In this document: positions 1-5,768 of the stretch, piece after piece
Numbering within the stretch: the stretch's first letter is position 1
How the letters are laid out: each line of letters starts with the position of its first letter
Assembly (NCBI GenBank): GCA_965369815.1
Contig: CBDUQS010000044.1
Coordinates: forward strand, 1-8,479
DNA: 8,479 nucleotides
Origin: DAOWGG01 sp965369815
Lineage (GTDB): Bacteria; Patescibacteriota; Gracilibacteria; UM-FILTER-43-11
Direction: 5' to 3'
Position numbers and translations under genes: made by a program
Notes under the pieces: generated by a model
Told to the model about the DNA's origin: nothing
The model's input: only the letters and a program-made list of their open reading frames with translations
Databases searched by the model: none

Positions 1-71
1 TTAGCTCAGTTGGCTAGAGCGCCTGCCTTGCACGCAGGAGGTCAAGGGTTCGACTCCCTTAGGCTCCACCA
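1..71 (+). tRNA. tRNA-Ala (anticodon TGC), 5' end cut by the window edge
   Basis: The D arm (GCTC 4-7 with GAGC 17-20), anticodon arm (CCTGC 22-26 with GCAGG 34-38), seven-base loop CTTGCAC with anticodon TGC at 29-31, and T arm (AAGGG 44-48, loop TTCGACT, CCCTT 56-60) all pair. The 3' acceptor strand is 61-67, the discriminator is A68, and CCA is encoded at 69-71. Base 1 is the last base of the 5' acceptor strand, so six bases lie outside the window. Ala-TGC is one of the two tRNAs usually found in the 16S-23S spacer. Here it is followed by a protein gene, not by tRNA-Ile or 23S. Confidence 0.96.
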
Positions 72-76
72 TTAAG

Positions 77-100
77 AACTCTTCCTTGTGAAGGGTTTTT
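77..100 (+). terminator. Intrinsic terminator after tRNA-Ala
   Basis: AACTCTTC (77-84) pairs with GAAGGGTT (90-97) over 8 bp with one G-U pair around the loop CTTGT. The stem runs into TTTTT (96-100). It begins 6 nt after the CCA end, as expected for a terminator of the tRNA-Ala transcript. Confidence 0.75.
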
Positions 101-117
101 AATTTGATAAAAATTCA

Positions 118-146
118 TTGACAATAAACAACATCCCTATTAGAAT
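118..146 (+). promoter_or_regulatory. Sigma-70-type promoter of the L,D-transpeptidase gene
   Basis: TTGACA (118-123) is a perfect -35 box. It is followed by a 17-nt spacer and TAGAAT (141-146), a 5/6 match to the -10 consensus. A start point near 153 would leave a leader of about 26 nt before the ATG at 179. The leader has no Shine-Dalgarno sequence. Confidence 0.75.
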
Positions 147-178
147 CTCAAACTATTTTTTAATAGATTGGCTTTCTT

Positions 179-970
179 ATGCTAAAAAGACTATTAACAC
201 TGAGCTTGATCTGCATCCTTATCTTCTTTCTAACTCACCTTATGCCAGGAGAAGTAAAGGGAGATGAAGAGATAATGGAAAAACAAGAATCATACTCTGC
301 TATTCTAGTGAGCGAAGCAAAGGAAAAAATCGTTACATTCTTTGAAAAAAAGGAGGGTCCATCCCCTATTGTAGACCGCTACGGTATTTTAAAAATGCCT
401 CATCAGTACGCAGTTAAATTTGTTAAATACCATGGGTCTATTGGTCGACTTGAAACCTATAAAAAAATAGGCGATGAATATGTAATGCAACACACCTACA
501 CAGCTGATTACCCAAAAGAAGGCCCCAAGCAAAGCCCTTGGGACATGAGAACCGTTGGAGGAAATACGATACGATACTTATATAGAACCACTCGAAGCGG
601 AATGAATGGATGGAATAAAGATCGAGAACATTTTGGAGTTTATAAAGTCAGCTTCCCAATGCCACATGATGTGGAGCCACTTATAGAAGCAGGAAGACTT
701 CCTGAATCCTATGTAAATAAAATCCCCATCATCAATTATAGAGGATCTGAGGGAAATCAAATGCTCTACCCTCACCCAGAAAGTGCTGTAGGAGCAAACA
801 TCGTCCTTCACACAGCCCGAAAAGGCTCACGAGGATGTATTATGGTTCCAAATGAAGCCATGAGTCAGCTATACCACGAAGATTTAGTAACTGAAAATGA
901 TCAGGAAATTATTCCGTTTGTTATTTACGACGAGTGGGTAGAAGCGCCACCAATTGGACAACTATTTTAA
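179..970 (+). CDS. Exported L,D-transpeptidase (YkuD-type catalytic domain)
   Basis: This is a 263-aa protein with an N-terminal hydrophobic stretch (about residues 3-22, after Lys3-Arg4), read as a signal peptide or membrane anchor. A YkuD-like domain spans roughly residues 76-252. The catalytic site is visible at His211 and Ser217-Arg218-Gly219-Cys220, where Cys is the expected acylated nucleophile. Family members cross-link peptidoglycan stems (3-3 links) or attach proteins to the wall outside the membrane. The spacing is odd: only five residues separate His211 from the SRGC element, against about 14-17 in many YkuD proteins, and Arg replaces the His of SHGC. This is closer to compact YafK/ErfK-like variants. 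A promoter directly upstream and tRNA genes on both sides suggest a single-gene transcript. The ATG at 179 is chosen because it yields the complete signal sequence; no Shine-Dalgarno precedes it. Confidence 0.85.
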   Translation: MLKRLLTLSLICILIFFLTHLMPGEVKGDEEIMEKQESYSAILVSEAKEKIVTFFEKKEGPSPIVDRYGILKMPHQYAVKFVKYHGSIGRLETYKKIGDEYVMQHTYTADYPKEGPKQSPWDMRTVGGNTIRYLYRTTRSGMNGWNKDREHFGVYKVSFPMPHDVEPLIEAGRLPESYVNKIPIINYRGSEGNQMLYPHPESAVGANIVLHTARKGSRGCIMVPNEAMSQLYHEDLVTENDQEIIPFVIYDEWVEAPPIGQLF

Positions 971-992
971 CCCCCACTCATCGCACACGGGG

Positions 993-1011
993 CCCCTTAT
1001 TCATTAAGGGG
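993..1011 (+). terminator. Hairpin downstream of the L,D-transpeptidase gene, possible terminator
   Basis: CCCCTTA (993-999) pairs perfectly with TAAGGGG (1005-1011) around the loop TTCAT, 22 bp after the stop codon. The following bases are GGTTAAATAT, without a proper T tract. It could therefore be a weak terminator or an mRNA-stabilising 3' hairpin. Confidence 0.45.
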
Positions 1012-1034
1012 GGTTAAATATAAATAGGGGTAGA

Positions 1035-1054
1035 CCTGCCTGCCGGCAGGCAGG
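1035..1054. repeat. 20-bp perfect GC-rich palindrome
   Basis: CCTGCCTGCC is followed directly by its exact reverse complement GGCAGGCAGG. At 80% GC it stands out from AT-rich flanks. It lies between the L,D-transpeptidase hairpin and the tRNA-Ile promoter, outside any gene. I recall similar CCTGCC/GGCAGG palindromes dispersed in other candidate-phyla genomes, which would make it a REP-like element, but this window holds only one copy. Confidence 0.8.
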
Positions 1055-1081
1055 AAGAAAACTAAATAAAAGAAAGAAATA

Positions 1082-1132
1082 ACGACAAAAAAGTTTGACG
1101 TTGATTCACAAGTTCTGTATCTTTTTTGTCGT
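1082..1132. promoter_or_regulatory. 12-bp inverted repeat flanking the tRNA-Ile promoter
   Basis: ACGACAAAAAAG (1082-1093) and CTTTTTTGTCGT (1121-1132) are exact reverse complements separated by 27 bp. The promoter -35 box begins 2 bp after the left arm, and the right arm covers the end of the -10 box and the predicted start point. In DNA this resembles a bipartite operator. In RNA from upstream it could fold as a long hairpin and act as a weak terminator. Confidence 0.5.
1095..1123 (+). promoter_or_regulatory. Probable promoter of tRNA-Ile
   Basis: TTGACG (1095-1100) is a 5/6 match to the -35 consensus. A 17-nt spacer leads to TATCTT (1118-1123), a 4/6 match to the -10. The predicted start near 1130 lies about 13 nt before the tRNA. 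The spacer length equals that of the two neighbouring promoters on this strand. Confidence 0.6.
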
Positions 1133-1142
1133 CAATTAACAA

Positions 1143-1219
1143 GGGCGATTAGCTCAGCTGGTTAGAGCGCTACACTGATAATGTAGAGGTCGGAGGTTCA
1201 AGTCCTCCATCGCCCACCA
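1143..1219 (+). tRNA. tRNA-Ile (anticodon GAT), complete with encoded CCA
   Basis: The acceptor strands GGGCGAT (1143-1149) and ATCGCCC (1209-1215) pair over 7 bp. The D arm is GCTC/GAGC. The anticodon arm is CTACA/TGTAG with loop CTGATAA, giving anticodon GAT. The T arm is GGAGG/CCTCC with loop TTCAAGT. The discriminator is A1216 and CCA is encoded at 1217-1219. This is the classical partner of tRNA-Ala(TGC) in rRNA spacers; here the two are separated by the L,D-transpeptidase gene and appear in the order Ala then Ile. Confidence 0.97.
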
Positions 1220-1231
1220 TGAATCTCATAC

Positions 1232-1265
1232 GAGTCATGAACCGCAATAGTTCACGACTCTATTT
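1232..1265 (+). terminator. Terminator hairpin after tRNA-Ile
   Basis: GAGTCATGAAC (1232-1242) pairs with GTTCACGACTC (1250-1260) over 11 positions with one A-C mismatch, around the loop CGCAATA. TATTT follows. The T tract is short, but the position 13 nt after the CCA end fits tRNA termination. Confidence 0.65.
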
Positions 1266-1285
1266 ATAAGTAAGCCTTAGTTAGA

Positions 1286-1314
1286 TTGACATTCAAACAA
1301 AATTAATGTTTAAT
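1286..1314 (+). promoter_or_regulatory. Sigma-70-type promoter of the DEAD-box helicase gene
   Basis: TTGACA (1286-1291) is followed by a 17-nt spacer and TTTAAT (1309-1314), a 5/6 match to the -10. The start point would be near 1321, leaving a short leader of about 18 nt (ending in AACCCCTCTC) with no Shine-Dalgarno before the ATG at 1339. Confidence 0.75.
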
Positions 1315-1338
1315 TAAAGCCATAAGTTAACCCCTCTC

Positions 1339-2595
1339 ATGAATAAACAAAAAGATAGTAAGAATTCAAACGAAGTAAGTTTCCACGATTTAGGTCTCGA
1401 TAAACCCCTTCTAAACGTACTGGACCGGCTCCAATTTCACACCCCAACTCCCATTCAAGCCCAAGCTATACCTGATGGATTGAGAGGTGAGGATATTATT
1501 GGTGTTGCACAAACTGGAACGGGTAAAACCTTGGCTTTTGGCCTACCTATTATTCAACGACTCATAAACCACGGTGGACGAGGACTTATTCTACTGCCCA
1601 CTCGTGAATTAGCTTTACAAGTAGAAGAGGTATTACATAAGATAGCTGGCTCATTCGGAATACGAACTGCCATCATCATCGGCGGAGCCTCCATGGGTCA
1701 GCAAATAAGAGCTTTAAAAAAGAATCCCCACGTAGTTGTTGGCACACCAGGTCGAATTATTAACCATATTGAAGATAGAACAATTCGGCTAAATGATGTG
1801 AGCGTACTTGTATTAGATGAAGCCGATCGCATGCTGGATATGGGATTTGCTCCTCAGATCAGAAAGATTTTAAGAGTAGTGCCTAAAGAACGCCAAACCA
1901 TGCTTTTCTCGGCTACTATGCCAAATGAAATTATAAAAATAGCGACCGAGCACATGAAACGCCCTACTCACGTAGAAGTGGCTCGACAAGGAAGTACTGC
2001 TGAAGGAGTGGATCAGGAAATCTACATTGTGGCAAAAAATCAAAAACGACAGTTATTAGAAGAGCTACTAAAGCAATACGAAGGAACGGTGCTTGTTTTT
2101 AGTCGAACCAAACACGGAGCCAAAAAAATCTGCCGAAATATCAATCAAATGCATTACAAAGCGGCAGAAATTCATGCCAACCGCTCACTCAATCAGCGCA
2201 GAGAAGCTTTAGAAGGATTCAAGAAAGGAAAATATCGCGTGTTGGTTGCAACCGATATTGCTGCCCGTGGAATTGATGTAAAAGACATCGCCATGGTGCT
2301 CAATTATGATGTGCCTGAATATGCTGAAGATTATGTGCATCGAATCGGACGAACAGGACGAGCCGGAAAAGCAGGGCACGCCATCACTTTTATTATGCCA
2401 AGCCAGAGCGATAAGCTAAGAAAAATCGAACGTTTGATCGAAGCAAGATTATCAGAAGCGAAACTCCCTGAAGGATTGCCTGAAGCAGTACATGAAGCAC
2501 CAAAAGCAAGCCGAACACGAAGTGGTAGTCGAACTACCTACAGTCGTAATAATCGAGGTGGTGGTAGGGGTGGACGACAAGGAAGAAGAAGGTAA
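1339..2595 (+). CDS. DEAD-box ATP-dependent RNA helicase, RhlE-like
   Basis: The 418-aa protein contains the full set of DEAD-box motifs: a Q motif (Phe15 to Gln40), Walker A AQTGTGKT (57-64), PTREL (87-91), TPGR (136-139), DEAD (160-163), SAT (191-193), motif IV around VLVFSRT (251-257), ATDIAARGID (304-313) and HRIGRTGRAG (334-343). These two RecA-like domains unwind short RNA duplexes using ATP in the cytoplasm, typically in ribosome assembly or mRNA turnover. The stretch HANRSLNQRREAL is typical of the RhlE group. The C-terminus (391-418) is an Arg/Gly/Ser-rich basic tail, suited to non-specific RNA binding. The gene has its own promoter and ends only 2 bp from the convergent gene on the other strand, with no clear terminator. 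The exact subfamily and RNA target are not determined. Confidence 0.95.
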   Translation: MNKQKDSKNSNEVSFHDLGLDKPLLNVLDRLQFHTPTPIQAQAIPDGLRGEDIIGVAQTGTGKTLAFGLPIIQRLINHGGRGLILLPTRELALQVEEVLHKIAGSFGIRTAIIIGGASMGQQIRALKKNPHVVVGTPGRIINHIEDRTIRLNDVSVLVLDEADRMLDMGFAPQIRKILRVVPKERQTMLFSATMPNEIIKIATEHMKRPTHVEVARQGSTAEGVDQEIYIVAKNQKRQLLEELLKQYEGTVLVFSRTKHGAKKICRNINQMHYKAAEIHANRSLNQRREALEGFKKGKYRVLVATDIAARGIDVKDIAMVLNYDVPEYAEDYVHRIGRTGRAGKAGHAITFIMPSQSDKLRKIERLIEARLSEAKLPEGLPEAVHEAPKASRTRSGSRTTYSRNNRGGGRGGRQGRRR

Positions 2596-2597
2596 TT

Positions 2598-4022
2598 TTA
2601 TTTTTCCTCAAATTCAATTTCAGCCACATCATCTGCCTCAGTTCCAATCTGAATAGAGCCGATCATTTTGTTGGCTTCATCAATGTATCCAGAAGCTGAA
2701 AAAGGACTTTCAGCGGATCCTGACTGAGTAGCAATTACTGCAGTTCCACTAAGCATACCACTCACCACGAACACCCCTTCGTCAGTAATACTACCAGAGC
2801 AACGAATAGAACTTCCTGAACCACTACCAGGAGTAGATGGTACGCCTGGCATTGAAACTGACGTAGTAAAATTGATAGCCATATTAGTAGTACATTCAGC
2901 TGTACTATCTTCCTTAAAGGTAATAGAAATAGAACCAGAAGTAGTTTCACTAATCGTAATAGTGATCCCCTGCTCAGATTGAGTTTTTGTGGAAGATCGA
3001 CTAAAATCAGCTGAATGAGTTCCGACAAACTTCTGCATCTCCTCAAGCTCTTCTAAAACCGTCAACCCAAGCTTTGTATCAGCGTCCGCATCCCGACAGT
3101 AGCCAGTCACCCCCATTCCAGAGGAGTAAAGACAATACTTTTCACCATCAAAGGTCCCGTCAAAGCCACTTTCCTGAAGACACTTAAAGGAGTGGGAATT
3201 TGGATACACCACTCTTCCAGTACCTGTGTGCTCTAGATCGTAATTCATACGGCAAACATACTTTTGCACCAACGTGGCATCTTTACAATACCTCCCATCA
3301 ATTCGCTTACGGAGCTCGACAGTACAATCCACTTTCCCTTCCAGTGGATCTACCACTTCAGGCTCACCCTCACCCTCACCAACAATAGGAGGTACAGGTG
3401 GAGGAAGTGGCTCCCCATCATCGCCAGTGGGTGGTGGAGTAACAGGCTTTTCGTCTTCATCGTCATCTCCATCATCATCCCCCCCACCATCATCAGCAGG
3501 TGGCAGAGTAACGGGCTCATCCTCTTTTTCATCCATATCATCATCACCATCCAAAGGACCTTCTGGAGAATTGATCCATTCATCAAATTCTTTCTGCTCC
3601 TCATCAGTCAAACCATTATCATTCACAGGAGGATTGTTATCTGGATCGGTTACATTCTCAACTATATTGCCTCCTACATCTAGCATTAAACCGCCAACCG
3701 TTTTAAGATCCGGCTTACCCAAGCTAAAACCAGTATTAATAGTATTAGCCACTGGCTTGGCTACCTCAACTGCTTTATAAACACCCTTTATACAATCTTG
3801 AGTTTTTTCAATCGCACCCTCTTTACCATCAGCAATATCTCCATATAACTTCCCTTTTTCCCAATTCTCCGCCTCCCCTTTACATTCGTTTTGATAAACA
3901 TTTCGAATCACTTTAATCCCTCCAAAAAAAATACCACCACCAATCATGAAAATAAGAACCCCAGCCGCAATCGCAATCCCCTGCCGATCGTTAACTATGT
4001 TTTTAGATGATTGTTTTTTCAT
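2598..4022 (-). CDS. Membrane-anchored extracellular protein with acidic/proline linker
   Basis: I do not recognise a named family for this 474-aa protein. Residues about 15-38 form a Gly/Ile-rich transmembrane helix after a basic N-terminus, so a single-pass protein with its bulk outside is likely. A low-complexity Asp/Glu/Pro/Gly segment (about 126-227) includes runs such as GDDDGDDDEDEK and two similar PVTxPP blocks (170-175, 193-198). The middle (about 231-310) holds six cysteines (233, 246, 257, 281, 297, 309) of ten in total, suggesting disulfides outside the cell. The C-terminal 340-470 is Ser/Thr/Gly-rich with alternating hydrophobics, as in beta-structured surface domains. It is the last gene of the queG-led operon, 36 bp after the 275-aa gene. 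No Shine-Dalgarno is present. The N-terminus faintly recalls pilin-like helices but lacks the Glu5 signature. Confidence 0.8.
   Translation of the reverse strand: MKKQSSKNIVNDRQGIAIAAGVLIFMIGGGIFFGGIKVIRNVYQNECKGEAENWEKGKLYGDIADGKEGAIEKTQDCIKGVYKAVEVAKPVANTINTGFSLGKPDLKTVGGLMLDVGGNIVENVTDPDNNPPVNDNGLTDEEQKEFDEWINSPEGPLDGDDDMDEKEDEPVTLPPADDGGGDDDGDDDEDEKPVTPPPTGDDGEPLPPPVPPIVGEGEGEPEVVDPLEGKVDCTVELRKRIDGRYCKDATLVQKYVCRMNYDLEHTGTGRVVYPNSHSFKCLQESGFDGTFDGEKYCLYSSGMGVTGYCRDADADTKLGLTVLEELEEMQKFVGTHSADFSRSSTKTQSEQGITITISETTSGSISITFKEDSTAECTTNMAINFTTSVSMPGVPSTPGSGSGSSIRCSGSITDEGVFVVSGMLSGTAVIATQSGSAESPFSASGYIDEANKMIGSIQIGTEADDVAEIEFEEK
3342..3647. repeat. Low-complexity acidic-linker coding segment (TCATC-rich on + strand)
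   Basis: This part of the 474-aa gene is dominated by GAT/GAC/GAA/CCA/GGT-type codons. It shows repetitive TCATC/CATCACC patterns on the + strand and encodes roughly residues 126-227. The PVTLPP/PVTPPP blocks, each followed by a run of acidic residues, suggest expansion of a short unit. It creates long spurious open frames on both strands. Confidence 0.5.
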
Positions 4023-4058
4023 TTTAATTCGTAATTAGTAATTCTTACTGCTTATATC

Positions 4059-4886
4059 TTAATTCGATGGACATAATTGACCTGTACCGCCCGTATGGAC
4101 TAATCCAACTTCAACCCCAACAAGCATCTCATCCTCAAACATGATGGAAGCCACAGGATTATCATCCGTTTCAGCGTAACGAAGAGTTTTCATCTTGGAT
4201 CCACCCAATTCTTCTTCCACAACACACGTTGGAACACCAAAATGCCTTTCTACATGCCCCATCATTGTATTCTCATTAAAGAAAAGTGGACTCAAGTCAA
4301 TTTCTCTTAAACCTTGCTCAGATCCGATCTCTTTTTCCTCTTGGAAAAATCCGTTATCAAAACTAGCTACAACATTATGAGGTGATCCATAAGTCCATGT
4401 ATCCAATCGTCGCACATCATCAGCAGGTTCAACACCTGTTTTAGTAAGTTTTGATCGATTAAAAATAATCATATAAACCTCCGGAATTCCTCGCTTACGA
4501 ACCATAAATTCCTGAACTGACTTTTCCTTATTCCGATGTCCGCATTCTCGTTTATAAAAAAGTTCAGAATTACAAATAATCCCGTCCATTCCATCGTTTA
4601 TAAAACAAATATCTTGAAGGGGAATGTTATCATCACCCCCATGCTCCCTAATCTCACCACCCATCCCATGACAATAATCTTCTATAGGATCAGCTGATTT
4701 TTTAACAAAAATATCATCAGGCCTAATTCTCGCCCGACTACCCACGGAACTCACATTTGAAATTTTCTCCTCAGCCATCTCTTTTAAATCATCAAAAATA
4801 GGCTCAGATGACGTGGAATAATCGTAATACAAATATCCTCCACCCAAAATGATCAGAATTAAAATAAGTTTAAATAGCTTTTTCAT
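4059..4886 (-). CDS. Membrane-anchored protein with DUF333-like Cys motif and possible BamE-like C-terminus
   Basis: This 275-aa protein starts with a basic residue pair and a hydrophobic helix (about 5-22), read as an uncleaved anchor or signal sequence. Residues 66-115 follow the DUF333 pattern: DPxxxYC (Cys72), GG at 76-77, IC (Cys94) FxNDG, C105, then FYKREC (Cys115). Four cysteines at DUF333 positions suggest a disulfide-linked extracytoplasmic module. The C-terminal part (about 205-262) reads like a SmpA/BamE hammerhead (helix, FGVPT, LRY, IMFEDEMLVG). An earlier WTYGSPHNVVASFDNGF segment (164-180) resembles the second half of the same fold. It lies between the kinase-like gene (45 bp upstream) and the 474-aa anchored protein (36 bp downstream), pointing to a joint envelope role. 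The domain calls are pattern-based inference, and the function is unknown. Confidence 0.75.
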   Translation of the reverse strand: MKKLFKLILILIILGGGYLYYDYSTSSEPIFDDLKEMAEEKISNVSSVGSRARIRPDDIFVKKSADPIEDYCHGMGGEIREHGGDDNIPLQDICFINDGMDGIICNSELFYKRECGHRNKEKSVQEFMVRKRGIPEVYMIIFNRSKLTKTGVEPADDVRRLDTWTYGSPHNVVASFDNGFFQEEKEIGSEQGLREIDLSPLFFNENTMMGHVERHFGVPTCVVEEELGGSKMKTLRYAETDDNPVASIMFEDEMLVGVEVGLVHTGGTGQLCPSN

Positions 4887-4931
4887 TTTTTATTTAATTA
4901 TTTGAAAATAGTTTAACACAAACCAATTCTA

Positions 4932-5765
4932 TCAACCAGCCGCCTCCGCATACACCTGCATCTTAGGAAGAGCCTGCAAAAGCAAAAAACGAATCTGACG
5001 ACGAAAGGATGTTCTTTGAGTATTATATTTCAACTTATATCCAAAACTTTCCAAAAGCGTCCACAGGGTCGTATCTTGAACTTCTTGATCTTTAGCGCGA
5101 ATACATCGTCGTATTTTTCCCAAAACCCCCTCCTTCGCATTCAAATCAAGTAAGCGAGTATCACAATGACGAACGTCTCCTTCGTTAGCAATAACATCCC
5201 CTTGTTTTATCCCATAGTCAGACCAATCTCTTGAGGCTGTCACCTCGCCCTCTGCTACCAACAAATTAGCCACTCGGGCATCCATCCCCTTTATCCATGG
5301 AGCAACAGCTTTTGGAACAAGGGCAAATGTTTTACCTCCTAATAAATCCAAACCCAATCTTTCTCTCGCCTTCATATCCAAACCGATGAGAGCCTGCTCA
5401 TGAACAATATCTCGATATCTCTGATAATGAAACATGTCTGCAAAACTCATCTCACGAGAAGACTCATAAAGCTCTTGTTCTAATAAATAAGAAACTGAAG
5501 TACGGCCTTTCCCAGCAATATCCACCACGGCATCACGATGGACTTCTGTAGGAACAACTTCTATTCCACTATTTCGCATTTCCTCTAAATCCCTTTCAGG
5601 CTCACCATCCTTATTCTCCTGCCAAAGATCCGAAAGCCAATGGGGAGTTTTAAAAACTCGACCTCTCACTCGGTCAATCACTACACTATGCTCAAAACCC
5701 CATTTTCGCTCACCCTTAAGTGAAATAATTCTATCTTTGATTTCCTGAATGTCTATCGGTGTCAT
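4932..5765 (-). CDS. Conserved-looking protein of unknown function, possible degenerate protein-kinase-like fold
   Basis: I do not recognise a named family for this 277-aa soluble protein. Its layout resembles small kinases of the APH/Rio type. A strand with Lys39 (VFKTP) could match the beta-3 lysine and Glu61/Glu62 (DLEEM) the helix-C glutamate. SYLLEQELYE (92-101) could match the hinge. Asp162-x4-Asn167 followed by LLV resembles a catalytic loop, and Asp180 lies 13 residues after Asn167, the usual spacing from catalytic-loop Asn to the DFG Asp (here DWS). No Gly-rich loop is obvious, so it may be inactive. Residues 249-277 form a basic/hydrophobic tail. The gene starts 3 nt after the queG stop with no Shine-Dalgarno, so translational coupling is likely. 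It ends in TGA directly followed in frame by TAG. Confidence 0.7.
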   Translation of the reverse strand: MTPIDIQEIKDRIISLKGERKWGFEHSVVIDRVRGRVFKTPHWLSDLWQENKDGEPERDLEEMRNSGIEVVPTEVHRDAVVDIAGKGRTSVSYLLEQELYESSREMSFADMFHYQRYRDIVHEQALIGLDMKARERLGLDLLGGKTFALVPKAVAPWIKGMDARVANLLVAEGEVTASRDWSDYGIKQGDVIANEGDVRHCDTRLLDLNAKEGVLGKIRRCIRAKDQEVQDTTLWTLLESFGYKLKYNTQRTSFRRQIRFLLLQALPKMQVYAEAAG

Positions 5766-5768
5766 AAA

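Noticed and set aside
3200..3780. Several open frames on the + strand, including a 168-aa Ser/Pro-rich one at 3274-3780
   Set aside because: They lie antisense to the acidic-linker region of the 474-aa gene; their composition is the mirror of Asp/Glu codons. No domain, promoter or ribosome site supports them.
3905..4022. Type IV pilin-like N-terminus of the 474-aa protein
   Set aside because: No Gly/Glu5 prepilin motif is present, and the large acidic and Cys-rich regions do not fit a pilin.
4926..4934. UGA reassigned to glycine
   Set aside because: All domains are full length with standard stops, and the single TGA stop is consistent with the normal code, although the adjacent TAG keeps it from being a strict test.
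5532..5540. HRD tripeptide (residues 76-78) in the 277-aa protein as a kinase catalytic loop
   Set aside because: It precedes the hinge-like segment and has no downstream Asn or DFG at the right spacing; the Asp162-Asn167-Asp180 series fits better.
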